Assembly: GCF_020536995.1 (NCBI RefSeq)
Contig: NC_068366.1
Coordinates: 19,189,299-19,253,298 of the forward strand
DNA from: Dreissena polymorpha
Lineage: Eukaryota; Mollusca; Bivalvia; Myida; Dreissenidae
Reading direction: 5' to 3'
DNA: 64,000 bases
Shown: positions 34,501-46,612 of the stretch, piece after piece
Numbering within the stretch: position 1 is the first letter of the stretch
Layout of the letters: each line of letters starts with the position of its first letter
The notes under the pieces: generated by a model
The model's database searches: none
What the model was told of the DNA's origin: nothing
The model's input: the letters and a program-made list of their open reading frames with translations, nothing else
Program-made: the position numbers and the translations under genes

Positions 34501-37500
34501 GGAACGAGCAGTTTCAAAAAATAGACAAAGCGGTCACTATTTTACCGAAATGATCGAAGAAACCTCTGACTTCTATAAACAACGACATATTTCCATGAAT
34601 TACATGGGTTGTTTATGACTGATTGGAAATATTTATGGAGTATGTACAAACAAAATACAACATTAATGTTTATTTAATAATTAAACGATATTTGTAAAAT
34701 GAAACGCCTGTTTTTCCGTCTTGTGATTTGTTTAATGGGCGGTGCGAGTGTGTATATATTCACTCAAAACATACATGGCGGTGACGCTTCAATGAACATG
34801 TATGTATAAGTTTATAGATCTAGATCTAATTTCTAGAATCACAATCCTTATTACTGTTTGGTTGTAGTAAACAAGTGCAGTGCAGTTGACCCATGAATGT
34901 TAAAATAAAATATGCATAGATGGGGAATCTATGCAAATTTCTTGAGTGGTGAGTGCATGTTTATATCTCGTGTAGGATTATAAGTGCCCCCAAATTTGAA
35001 AAAAAAAAATGAATCTGATTTCATATCTCATCTTATTACAATGGCAGTTTGTAGCATGTTCGTTAACGGATTTGGTTTAAACTTTCTCAGTTTTTGAGAT
35101 TGTCGTCACTTATAAGATGATAACCAGTGAAAAGACACAAAGTTCACATCATAATGTGGTGGTGCGGTGGGTCAATTTTGTGCTCATCAATACGTGTAAT
35201 TATATGAGTTTAGCTTTTCATATGAATTTCACAGAGAAACTCATTTTGACCGTTTCAGGATAAATACTTAAACAAATAATGTCAAATTTATTTAACTATG
35301 TCACATATATTTCACATCGTTTTTTATAAATTCCTTTCAGTTCATGCTGAACAATTTATCAATGAGAATTAATACACATTATTTTAAATAAAACTATGAA
35401 GACAGCCTGTTTAATAAATGTGTATGCAAATTGAAGTTGTTCTATTACTCAAAACTTAAATACTACTATAGAAATTATAATGTCATAATAAAATACATGT
35501 GTTTTAAAACATTTGAAAATACTGAACGAGTAACAGCCAACTGAAGTGTATAAACCTTACATATGATTGACACAGTAACACCATTGAGACATAGTTAACA
35601 ATTGAAGCGGCAATATTCAACTGTTGTGTATTGTCTATTTACGAATGTTTTGTTTGAAGCTTAATCTATTGAAGTCTATAGTAATCCTATTTATCGTCAC
35701 ACCTTTAGTGGCGAATATACATCAGCTCCCATATAAATACTCGGTTCATTTTACATGATTCTCTTTAAGAAGACACACAAAGATCTGTTGAACATGTCAG
35801 GGTAGCTCTAAAAAGTTAAAAACACAACGCATGCATTGGTAGATTTGTAGATATAGAACATATTGGGTAACCCAATTTGACAAAATATTGAACTGTTTGA
35901 CAATAATGCCTAGTTGTTATTATCCACTGACCCGACCAACACTTATGTTTTGTTTAGTATTACGGCGCAGGTTGAGTTTTCGATAATGTTTGCTACATTT
36001 TTTTCTAATTCGTAGTAAATTTCTACATAATTAAATATGAGATTTGTTTCTAAAGTGGGTAATCACTTTTGAACGGTAAAAAATAACGGAAAAGTGTTAT
36101 CGACTTACCTATGTTATTTGTAGGGGTTTGGAGATGTTAAAAGACAAAACGAAGTTAGTTTTGCGTTTAATGCACTGAAGTTAGGCCGTCTATAATAAAT
36201 GTTACCAAAAACGACTAAGACGTTTAAGCTAGGCTATTTAACGAATTTGTACATACAGGCAGTCGGAAAATGATAAATGGTGTAAAACAATATTGCTTTG
36301 ATAAAGATAAATACAGACGGGGATTATGAATACTAATATTTCTGCCATATTATTTGACGAAAGGTCGATTTGCACAATATCCATATGTTGAAAATGAGCC
36401 GCGCTCTGGGAAAAGCGGGTTGCATGTGCTTAAAGTATCGTCACAGAATTGCTTGTGCAGTTGGAATGTGAGAAACAATGATATAAAGCCATGTTTTAAT
36501 TATCACAATAGCTTCTCCCGGGCATAAACGTTTTGGTTGATTGTTCAATTATATGAAGAACGGAAAATAGCACTACTGAAGAAAAATATATTATTTAGTG
36601 TTATTAAATATATTTCGATTAATCATATGTTTCTGCTTCACTCTATTTTTCGTAAATTTTTTACATAACTTGCGATATTGTATAAGCCATTCATATTAGC
36701 ATTATAAACGGAAGGTTTAATAGGATGTCAATACCCGCTGCCACGCGTTGAATATATACCACAAACAGGGCAGTATTATAAAATGAAATTAGATTTTCTA
36801 ATTAAACATTGAAGACAATATTGACCAATATTAATGCACCACAAATATAACCGATTTAAATAATATTGACAAACACAGGAAAATCACTTACCGTTTGTTA
36901 CGGTAAGCCAAATGTATATTGCACATGATCACAAATTATGTTCGCCTCTTAGAGAAATGTTTTATGGAACGTATTGACTGTTAAAATAACACAACAGCTA
37001 CCCTACGTATTAAATTACGTACTAATTGGACAAATTTCCGTTTCAATTAGCATATCACCAATCAAATTAATTCCATTTGCAAATATGAAATTGCTTCAGA
37101 AATCGAAAGTCGCCCTTACTGATTGTATTGAGTCACAAGATTATATCTAGATTAGTTTTTAAAACTTATCGATAACGTCCGACCCAATATAAGTGGGTAT
37201 GGTGTATGGTTTTAACATTTAACTTTTAAAAGGCAACTTTTCAACTATAGTCATATCGCGGCCTGTCGAACAGATTTGTTGTAAACGATCGCAAATCAAA
37301 CCCGCCTCAATAGTGTATAGAAGATTGTATTGATCGACTTTCAATCATTATTGGACAGGTTTCAAATCACTTTTTATACATAAGACTAATTAAAAGTTCT
37401 GGGTCACTCGTTCTAAGTTAGACCTTCAATCCGTGAATAAGTTTGTTTCAAAAGGAAGATATATTAAAACAGCAAGTGATATAGGCTACATTTCATGCAA

Positions 37501-38053
37501 AAAGCGAATAAATTTATACTTGTTTTTTTCTATACAGTTTACAGAATACATTCATAGTGTTTTTTGTTGTCATTTTTGAACAAGTATAATACTTATTTAG
37601 CTCGTTGAATAGCTGTAACAATGCTCGAGTGTTAATGTGCTAGTGCGTTGGTGCGTCTGGCCGTCATGCTTGTCCGTACTCGTCAAGGTCACTCGTATAA
37701 CCCAAAGATAAAATATGTGCAATTTTTTTCATATATTACTTTATTATTCATCAATCCATTTACAAATAACTAACCACAAATTTTCGCGAATGTCGGGGTG
37801 GCCCGTCGTAAGACCCGTGTCCCCAGCTCAAAGGACAATCACAAACTTATGACATAACATATCAAATGTTTGCATCATACAGCTTGTCCGGACGATGACA
37901 TCGTCTAAAGGGGTAATTTTAAAACAACACTAAAAACAGCGTCTTGCGTGCCTGTGTTTGTCGCTTAAAAGCCAAGATCAATGCTGGGTGTGATTGAACT
38001 TTTTCATACTGTAACATCATTTAAACGGAAATCTGTATGTGAAAGTCATATAC
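31571..38053. other. Long spacer without supported genes
   Basis: About 6.5 kb of AT-rich DNA. It contains a MITE fragment at 36393 and a block-D relative at about 35925-36000. A short stretch at about 37230-37260 (GGCAACTTTTCAACTATAGTC) resembles about 29242-29265. An acceptor-like TTCTTTTTTTTGTAG at about 32086-32099 is not followed by a convincing exon. Confidence 0.45.
36393..36467. repeat. MITE fragment, GTGCTCTGTGAAAAGGG family
   Basis: One end only (AGCCGCGCTCTGGGAAAAGC, then AAAGTATCGTCACAGAATTG). The rest of the element is missing. Confidence 0.6.
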
Positions 38054-38483
38054 CTACTCAAAACAAACGAATATTTCGCAAAATATTTCGTAAAATAAAG
38101 TTAAAACATAAAGCATCAGTGTTCCTCATAGCAATAGCCAAAATATCAACGCTAGATGTGGTATGGTAACATAGATTTAACGAGAAACACGATGTTCGTT
38201 TTTATTTTTTGTGCCATAAAATATTCTATGTGAAATCCGGACAGTTACGAGCGAACGCGATACTGGCTTCGGGCAGGATATCGGCGCGGGAAATTCACAT
38301 AAGATACATTCAAGATATTGGCCCCTTCATTTTTATAAAAAATGAGCATTTTGTATCGCGTTTAATCTATGTTACATCTAGCGTTGAAATGTTGGCTATT
38401 GCTAGAGGGAACCTTGATTTTTTTTATGCCTTAACTTTATTTTTCGAAATATTGTACGAAATATTCGTTGATTTTGAGTGTTT
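38054..38483. repeat. Long imperfect hairpin element
   Basis: The arm at about 38054-38181 (CTACTCAAAACAAACGAATA .. CAACGCTAGATGT..AACATAGATTTAA) is the reverse complement of about 38360-38483 (TTAATCTATGTTACATCTAG .. ATTCGTTGATTTTGAGTG). The loop is about 178 bp and more GC-rich. No coding content is seen; it is a MITE-like or fold-back element. Confidence 0.8.
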
Positions 38484-38520
38484 ACGTGGAATAACAGGAA
38501 TACCTTGAATAAAAGACTTG

Positions 38521-38694
38521 TTTAGTCTAAACCTATTTATTATAGCTCGATTGCATAGAAAGCCTATGGCTTATTTGAAACGCTCTCGAGTCCGTTTCCT
38601 GGGCCTAGAACCAGTACTTGGTGTCTATGGGGAAGATCTAAAGAACGCTGCCACAGTGGGGATCGAACCAATATCCTCTACGCCACGGCGACCT
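38521..38694 (-). mobile_element. tRNA-derived SINE, copy 2, internally deleted
   Basis: Same body as 21415-21625 (CTGGGCCTAGAACCAGTACTT / CTGGGACTAGAAACAGTACTT). About 28 bases between the B box and the A box are missing, so the promoter is damaged. It begins about 38 bp after the hairpin element. Confidence 0.75.
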
Positions 38695-39827
38695 TTTTGA
38701 AGACTTGTTTAGTGCAATGCATACTGGTATCTCGCTTTTTAAAATGTCAAGGTAAGACTCTTTAAAAAAAATTGACATCACTCAACATGTTGCCAACAAG
38801 CCTCTAGATTTATATAAGAAAATCAAATGATATATATTTATTGAAAATGGATAAACGATTGTAATGCGAGGTGAAAACCCTATAAGTGTGTCCTAAACTA
38901 CAAATTGCATTTACAACCCAACAGCGAAGATCACAGAATAAAATATTAGTGAAATTATCACATTAATGCGATAACACTCGGTTTTCTCAACGTTCATTTA
39001 GTAATTTAATGTTTTTTTTCAACGAATAGATATAACTGTACGTTGTAAAACCTAGCAATATAACATACTATTATTGCATTGATGTTTTTGGACGGTACGT
39101 ATTCATGAACGTCTGTACCTGCGATAAATACAACTTTATAAACACGTTGGGAAATAAATAAGACATTTTCAAAGGACGAATTTTGACCAAATAAGTTATC
39201 GAGAGAAATTCAAAAGCTCGCTGCTCCATGTATAGCTGATCGAACGCCCACTATTCGTTGAATTTGTTAAACGAGGCATTGAAAAACATTATTATACCGA
39301 TAATTAATTTTTAAAATGAATGAAGATTTAACAACCAAAAGATAGACCTGCCACGAACATTATTGTTAAATCATAAATACAGTGAAAGCTAGGTTCCTGT
39401 GTCAAACTGTCGCGATCGCGACTGAAATACCAGCGCATGGCTTTTTAATTGGCATTGCTGATGTCGTTTTAAAGATTTGGTTTTATTAATCAGATTCCGA
39501 ATGGATAATAGTTAACGAATATATAAAATATGTTAGGAGAGTTAACACGTCAGTTAAGTGTTATATATTTAAAGCACCACACAGCGCATTTGAATGAAGA
39601 ATATTATGCTTCTTTTTCATTAACATTGCTCCTTCCCACGCCACTCCAACAAATGAAAGCTTTCTTAAAATAATGCTTCATATTCATTTTTTTTGTTTAG
39701 ATATAGCTCATTAAAAGTTCTAACGTATGAATGCAATATTAATATCTATTGTGCATTTCACTTCATCTTTATGAGATATCTCTACCTGTAAAGTCCATGT
39801 GTGTATTTTAATATTTGATGGTCCTTT
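38695..39827. other. Spacer, nothing recognised
   Basis: AT-rich non-coding DNA without a supported feature. Confidence 0.4.
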
Positions 39828-40138
39828 CATGCCTGAGGCTGTTTTATGTGTTTATCCGGAGTATATCTCAGACCTCCCAATCAATTACTTTCTAGACTCA
39901 CGACGGTCTGGACGAATTTTGACTTAAAGCTGCAATTTCCAGCTATTTTAGTATTAAATGAATCGAATTAAATTAGGTGGTTTGTACCGCGTGGGGAAAA
40001 CCGGGGTGTCCGGAGGACCCTTATCTTTCTGATATGGTGACCACCATCTTAACTGACATGCCTCTTAAGCAGGGATAGAACCTGATTCGCGGTGGTGAGA
40101 AGAACGTGTACCAACCACTGCGCTACCCTGACGACCTC
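39828..40138 (-). mobile_element. SINE-like repeat, second family, copy 2
   Basis: Relative of 25780-26110, with GGGGAAAACCGGGGTGTCCGG and a tRNA-like terminal part (AACCACTGCGCTACCCTGACG; minus-strand A-box-like GTAGCGCAGTGG). Confidence 0.65.
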
Positions 40139-40498
40139 TCTACCTTAAAAGTTTGAAGTTTATATCGTTTATAGTTATATTATGTACGCTTCAGAGAAAA
40201 TAACACATACATATAACACAATTGAAGTATTTGTTATCATTCTTTGGTACTGCACTTCTCCTCAATCCGTTTCAAGGCGGCATCTTATACAGTGTCGAAG
40301 ATGTTTACCGTAAGAAATGGTGAATACTGGACAATGGATATAACATGGGATAATTAATTTTATGAAATAGATGGAAACTATTAAGTTGCGTACTGATTGG
40401 CAACTGGTCCAACCATTTATAAATCAGTTTGGGAAACTATATATGTGGAGAAAATGAAAGAAATATTGAGGTGTTGGGCTAATGCAATTAATGGAGAT

Positions 40499-41416
40499 GG
40501 TGGACAACTATTAGTTATAAAGGAGTAAGGTAAATATGAGTTATATATGAGTTGCACAACTATGAGTTATATGGGAGTTTGACAATTATGAGTTATAGAT
40601 AAGTTGGACAACTATGAGTTGTATGGGTGTTTGACAGCTATGAATTTTAAAGGTGTTTGACAATTATGAGTTATTTAGGAGTTTGTCAATTATGAGTTAT
40701 TTAGGACTTGGACATCTATGAGTTATATAGGAGTAAGGCAACTATGAGTTATATATGAGTTGGACAAATATGAGTTATAAAGAGCTTGGACAATTATGAG
40801 TTACCGGTATATACGAGTTGGACAAATGTGAGTTATATAGGAGTCGGACAACTGTGAGTTATTTAGCAGTTCGACAACTATGTGTTATATATAAGTAAGG
40901 CAATTTGAGTTACATATGAGTTAGACAATTATGGGTTATATACATGTACGAGTTGGACAATTATTAGTTACAAAGGAGTTCGACGACCATGAGGTATAGA
41001 GGAGTTAGGCATCTATCGAGTTAAGGAGATGGACATTTATGAGTTATACAGGAGTTAGGCGACTATAATTTATACAGGAGTTAGACAACCACGAGTGGTA
41101 AATGCGTTTTACAACTACGAGATATACAGGAGTTAGACAACTATGAGCGATGAGGTAGTTTATCAAATATGAGTTACAATTAGGGAGTTGGACTACAATT
41201 AATTTTAACGGAGTTGAAAAACTATTAATTATGAAAGAGTTAGACAACTATGAGGTGTCAAAAAGTTGGATAATTATGAGTTGTGGAGGAATTGGACAGG
41301 TGTTGGACAACATGAGTTATGAAGGAGTTGAACAACTATAAGCGAGGATGTAGTTTGACAAAAATGAGTTAGAAAGGAGTAACACTACAATTTGTTATGA
41401 CGGTGTTGGACAACTA
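40499..41416. repeat. Degenerate 26-bp tandem array
   Basis: About 35 units of roughly 26 bp around the consensus GAGTTATATAGGAGTTGGAC + AACTAT. There are many substitutions and small indels, so this is an old array. Apparent minus-strand reading frames in it are repeat artefacts. Confidence 0.9.
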
Positions 41417-41982
41417 GAATATATAGATGAGTCCAATTTCCCTTAAAAATTAATCGGAAAAAGCCCGCATGTTTATTGAAATAGACAACGATTGCTAATA
41501 TAGCTAATTAAAGAACAATACTGCTGAAGACGCCACCAAAGCACTTCACTGTGGAGTCGTTAAGATTACAGTGGAAGGGAGACAATTACTGTACGCAAAG
41601 CTACGTACTTTAAACGAAGATTGTAGAACTTAGCAAGCCTTTTCATTTGATAACTCATATGTGTAATACATTGTTAGTTAAAGTCTTTAAAATCTGGGAA
41701 ACGAAAGAGATATTTACAGAAACGCTTGAACTCATGAGAATTTTAATAGACGATGGCTAGATCCGTGAGAACATGTTTGCGAAAAATCTGTTCTAGTGTG
41801 GGTTATATCAAACGTATAAAATATTTCAAATCTTGAAAAAAATCGTTTAACAAACAATTGTATTTCTCTGTAAAATTTATTTTGTGTTTTTGTTATTTTT
41901 TTTAAATAAAATGCATTTTGAACATATCGAGAAAAATCTAGTCATGTGAGTACATTAAGTGGAGTGTAACCGTTTACAGATG
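41417..41982. other. Spacer upstream of the candidate first exon
   Basis: No feature is certain. If the exon at 41999 is real, this is its promoter-proximal DNA. Confidence 0.35.
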
Positions 41983-41990
41983 TGACGTCA
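41983..41990 (+). promoter_or_regulatory. Consensus CRE, TGACGTCA
   Basis: A perfect 8-bp CREB/ATF palindrome ending 8 bases before the candidate start ATG. CREs close to the transcription start are common in animal housekeeping promoters. Here position and perfection are what is seen; function is inferred. Confidence 0.55.
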
Positions 41991-41998
41991 CTTTCAAT

Positions 41999-42041
41999 AT
42001 GGCGGAACAATTAGAGCCGAAGGTGAAAATTGGATCTGATG
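41999..42041 (+). CDS. Candidate first coding exon of an unidentified gene
   Basis: ATGGCGGAACAATTAGAGCC opens a frame reading MAEQLEPKVKIGSDG, with codon use and a hydrophilic start typical of a real N-terminus. A donor-like G|GTAAAA ends it at 42041 (phase 1). An alternative AAG|GTGAAA would end it at 42022 (phase 0). The start context AATATGGCGG resembles the YY1 element often found over start codons, and a CRE lies just upstream. The frame closes about 26 codons past the donor, so splicing would be needed. No further exon is visible in the 22 kb that follow, so the first intron may run out of the window. I do not recognise the protein from 15 residues. Confidence 0.45.
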
Positions 42042-42737
42042 GTAAAATCTTGCGTGTTTTCTCAATTTCTTACAACCATATATTGTTCTTTCCATTCATA
42101 AATCTTGCTTACGTCAAAAAATGATAAATTGGTGTCATAAGCATTTCATTGAAGGATAAACTTGGCGAAATTCACTGTTGACACAACGTCACAAACATTC
42201 AATTTGCACTGAATAATTGACAAGTTATGTCAGTCAACCTGTTCGGTTCACCTTTTGCATTTTCTGTAAATTTAACACCTGAGATAGACACATTTCTCTT
42301 TTTTTGTGGTATGAAAGATGATTCTTATATCTACAATTCAAGTCCTATTTGAATTAAATTGAGCACGTTTAAGTATTTATATTACCCATGTATACTTCAA
42401 CTTCAACGGTGGTACTCAACAAAATCCATTACGTAGACATCGACGTCGAGGGAGGTATACATGAACCCCAAGGCTATACATCCAATTCCGATCCAGGTCC
42501 AGCAGTTCAGATGCTCATATATTTATAGATTGCAATTGACAGTATTTGTACAAAAAGCAAAAATGAATAAAGACATGGTTACAAAATGTGGGGTGAAAAT
42601 AAATAACATGCTACAGTTATAAGTTTACAATTTTATTCTTAACAAATCAACTGCCTGCTGGTCTTACATCTTAAATGCTGGGTATTTTTTTACTTATCAA
42701 TGTGTACCAAAATTATCATGCTTATGCATGCATGCTG
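42042..42737. other. Likely intron, no feature seen
   Basis: Non-coding DNA after the candidate donor, up to the first inserted transposon. Confidence 0.4.
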
Positions 42738-43841
42738 CAGTCTTCACGCTAAATATTTTAGACCAATAGCCCTTTGGGCTAATCAGATAGAATTTTTAAT
42801 AGACCGAAGACAGTTTCAATAGCCCGAAAAGGTTAACATACATTTACTGACTTTTTTGGCTCAGAGCAACAAAAATATTCATTTCCAATCAGAAATAACT
42901 TCTAATGAGTAAAAACATTTGCCTGTCCCATTTTCAACAGACTGTATTATTTATTTTTGAGAACAACAGCAAAGGCATGCTCTCCGGACATCTCCATATC
43001 TCAGTGTTTCAGATTGGCCCCAATTAACTCAGGACAGGTTTCCTCAAATGGCTAAATGGTCAATTTTTTCAGGACATTTGTCCTAAATCATGAAACAATT
43101 TTCATACAGTTTTGTTAGCGCCCTGAGCCCTAACCTATTGTACTTTTTTAGTCTTTCTAGTTGCAATTTCTGGTGAAAACAATGCTAAATATTATAAATC
43201 ATACCATCCGTATCACCGCATGTGTATTCATCATTTTATAGACATTTTCATAAAGAATGTCGAAAATAAATTTAAATCTACAAAAACAAAACTGTATCCG
43301 AAAATAACAGTCCGAGAATATGAAAGTGTTTTGCACATTAAATCAAATGTGCATATCATATGATTCAAGAAAAATGAAAACCAGTTACCTTGCAAATACG
43401 TAATAAATATATAATTTTGTTAACATACTGCTTAAATATATGCTATTGCAGTGCTTTATTTTGCTAATCGATCACTCAAATTTTTTCATTTGCAACGTTT
43501 GCTGACTTGTACGATTTTCGGAAAGTAGCGAAGATTTTTCGTCAGTTGTTTTTCTATCCGCTAACCAATAAAAAATCAATAATAAATAGTCCATCTCCGG
43601 AGTCTCAGTAAGAGTGGAACTCAGACGTGTTGATTGGCTAACGACTTGTACCGACTACTTCCATTGATTATGTCTTTAACCCAAAGTGGCTGACCGGTGT
43701 TCATGTATTTTTTTCACTTTGTTTATTATTTTACGCTAAAATATTCAAACGACCGGTCGGGCTATTTAATTTGCATTTATGATCGACCGACCGTCCCAAA
43801 ATTCGACTCGGGCTACGGGCTTATAGGCTAATTGAAGACTG
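42738..43841. mobile_element. Non-autonomous hAT-type DNA transposon, 1104 bp
   Basis: Starts CAGTCTTCA and ends TGAAGACTG. The subterminal words are also inverted (AATAGCCC / GGGCTA). It is flanked by a perfect 8-bp duplication GCATGCTG (42730-42737 and 43842-43849). No transposase frame remains. The perfect target duplication suggests a clean single insertion. Confidence 0.9.
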
Positions 43842-43882
43842 GCATGCTGTCCAATTTTCAATACACACTGTATTCTTATAAT

Positions 43883-45135
43883 TATACCCCCATTACTGGT
43901 AATGGGGGCTATATAGGAGTCACTTTGTCGGTCTGTCGGTTGGTCTGTCCCGAAATTTCATCCGATCTTCACCAAACTTGGTCACAAGTTGTATCTAGAT
44001 GATGTCTAGGTCAAGTTTGAATATGGGTCATGCCAGGTAAAAAACTAGGTCACGGGGTCACTTAGTGTGTTTTAAACCGAAAGTTTGTCCGGACCATAAC
44101 TGTATCATTTATCGTTAGATTTTAAAATGACTTCACGTCTTGGTACATTTGTTCACCATCATTGGACGGTGTGTCGTGTCAAAAAAGTATGTTGATATCT
44201 CCAATGTCAAGGTTACACTTGGAGTTTAAAGGTCAAATGCTTGTCTGCGCCATAACTTTGTCATTTATGGTAAGATTTTAAAATAATTAGGGAAATTTGT
44301 TCACCATCATTGGACGGTGTGTCGCGCGAAAGAATTACGTCGATGTCTCGAAGGTCAAGGTCACACTTTGAGTACAAAGATCATAAATTAGCTTGTCTGG
44401 GCCATAACTATGTCATTAATTGTAAGATTTTGAAATCATTTGGCACATTTGTTCACCATCAATGGACGGTGTGTTGCGCGAAAGAATTACGTAAATATCT
44501 TCAAGGTCAAGGTCACACTTAAAGTTCAAAGGTCAAAAATGGCCATAAATGAGCTTGTCTGGGCCATAACTATGTTGTTCATTGTGAGAATTTAAAATCA
44601 TTTGGCACATTTGTTCACCATTGGCCGGTGTGTCGCGCGAAAGAATTACATCGATATCTCCAAGGTCAAGGTCACACTTTGAGTTCAAAGGTAAAAAAAG
44701 CCATAAATGAGCTTGTCCGAGCCATAACTATTTGGTTTATTGTGAGATTTTAAAATCATTTGGTACATTTGTTCACCATCATTGGACGGTGTGTCACGGG
44801 AAAGAATTAAGTCATTTTCTCCAAGGTCAAGGTCACACTTTTAGTTCAAAGGTCAAAATGGCAATACATGATCATGTCTTGACCATAACTATGTCATTCA
44901 TTGTGAGATTTTAAAATGACTCTGTACATTTATTTTGTTCACAGTCATTGCACGGCGTGTCATGTGAAAGAATTCAAGAGTTCAAGGGTCAAAATTGCTA
45001 TAAATGATAATGGCATAATAATTCTAAAAAATTGCCATAAATTAGATTTTCTTGTTTTGTGAAGACAGCATGCAAAATAGTCTGTGTCAATGTGGCACGT
45101 GGGGGTATACATCACGTCTGTGACAAAGCTCTAGT
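43883..45135. repeat. GGTCAAGGTCA repeat element with internal tandem units
   Basis: The ends TATACCCCCATTAC and CACGTGGGGGTATAC are inverted. Inside, about five units of 147-159 bp repeat TTTGTTCACCATCATTGGAC, GGTGTGTCGCGCGAAAGAAT and AAGGTCAAGGTCACACTT. The left part has CACTTTGTCGGTCTGTCGG, as in the element at 55741. The frames at 44310 and 44732 are repeat artefacts. Confidence 0.8.
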
Positions 45136-45627
45136 TTTGGCTATTTTGGGAGGTTGAACTAATGGAAGGCAATTGTTTATTCCAGTTCATAAAAGCATTA
45201 ATCCAAATATTAAAATGCAGCATTGAAAGGTTTAAAAACAATATAGGCAAAATAGTATATATATATATATAGTTTAAAACAATACAAAATAAAATATCTG
45301 AATCCACTTTATTATGCATTTATCAACAGGAAATGATTTCAGTAGCAAATCTTCCATATATAATCAAAACAATAAAATTTAAAGTGTTCATGCATTAAGT
45401 GTTATTTTTGCAAGTTAGATATACATGAAATTTATGATGAAATGTCCTCTCCATTTTGATCTCAAGGTCACATGTTTCAGTGCATTACACATGTTTTTCT
45501 GATTACATGTAGGAAAATTGGTGAATTTTTAAGGTTAATTGTCCTAACTTGTGTCAATCTCAGTAATCAGTTGCTTCTAGTAACATTTACTGTCAGTTTT
45601 GTCCTAAAGAGACTCCAGCTACATCAT
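45136..45627. other. Likely intron, nothing recognised
   Basis: Non-coding DNA with a short TA run near 45257. Confidence 0.4.
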
Positions 45628-45631
45628 TTAA

Positions 45632-46147
45632 AGGGGCCTTTTCACGCTTTGGTAAATTGACAAAATTTAAAAAAGTTGTTTCAGGTTCGCAAAGTTTTGT
45701 TTCAGTTATTATATTTAGGAGGAAACAGTAATACTTAGCATTTGCCAAGCTCTAAAATAGCCAATATATGCATCTGTTCGCGATTTAAAAACCTGAAAAT
45801 TATAAAGCGTTGCAACGCGAAACGATTGAATAATTTGGAGAGTTCTGTTGTTGTCGTTATATTTTGTGAAACTCCGCAGATTGCTTATATAAATATATAA
45901 TACTTTCCACATTGCGTGAGCGCGGATGGTCGAGTGGTCTAAATGGTTTATACTTTTACTCCAGGACTCCAGGGGTCAGTGGTTCGAACCCAGTTGCGGC
46001 TTACTTTTTTTCTTTTTTTTTTTAAATTTTATTCTCGATTTTTCACTGGAGCTTTTTATTTCCAATGTTTACAATTATCAATATACCCCCCGGTAAAGCA
46101 TTTAATGACAAACTTCAAAACATGCAAAAATCTGTGAAAAAGCCCCT
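45632..46147. mobile_element. TTAA-flanked element carrying a tRNA-like body, copy 2 (516 bp)
   Basis: TTAA on both sides (45628-45631, 46148-46151). The inverted ends are AGGGGCCTTTTCACGC and CTGTGAAAAAGCCCCT. The tRNA-like core at about 45915-46000 (GCGCGGATGGTCGAGTGGTC .. GTGGTTCGAACCC) sits at the same place as in 29345-29835. The two copies agree over their whole length apart from small indels. Confidence 0.88.
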
Positions 46148-46151
46148 TTAA

Positions 46152-46612
46152 CTTCATAAAAGGTACTTCATCAGCCTGCATGAGTCCTGGTGAATAATTT
46201 AAAGTCAATCTAAGCACAAACCTTGATTGTGAGTGTTCCCATATTCCCTATCAGGTATAAGTACAGGTCGATTTTACTTTAAGGGGGTTCATTTGGAAGG
46301 CAGGCTAGCCTTTAATTATTGAGTCAGAGTGTTTTTAACAGACAAAGTCTGTAACAGAGGTAAAGTTCTAGTAGCTGCTACAGGAGGTTCTCGTTCAGTT
46401 GTAACCTGAAATTAAAAAAATAACAACATTTTTTTTGTCATTCAATGGAGGATATCATATGATTCTATTAGTGCAGTCAATCAGAACACTTCACAGTGAA
46501 GTGGCTTCTCCCTCAGCTGAAATTAAGGAGAAGCAGCGTCAACTCTACACTTATTTTGTTCCCCTAATTACAGCAGAAACAGCTACATTTTGTAACACTT
46601 GGCTGTTTGAGG
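46152..46612. other. Likely intron; weak exon-like stretch
   Basis: A frame through about 46435-46612 (SEVASPSAEIKEKQRQLYTY) looks more protein-like than its surroundings. It lacks a convincing acceptor and is cut by the next transposon, so I do not call it an exon. Confidence 0.3.

Noticed and set aside
36890-36911. Small perfect hairpin CTTACCGT..ACGGTAAG
   Set aside because: A single short palindrome without context. Expected by chance in this much AT-rich DNA.
44310-44914. Two similar 60-70 codon frames with FGTFVHH.WTVC
   Set aside because: They are translations of neighbouring units of the GGTCAAGGTCA repeat.
46380-46612. Internal exon reading SEVASPSAEIKEKQRQLYTY
   Set aside because: No good acceptor, no recognised similarity, and the right side is cut by a transposon. 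Too weak to call.
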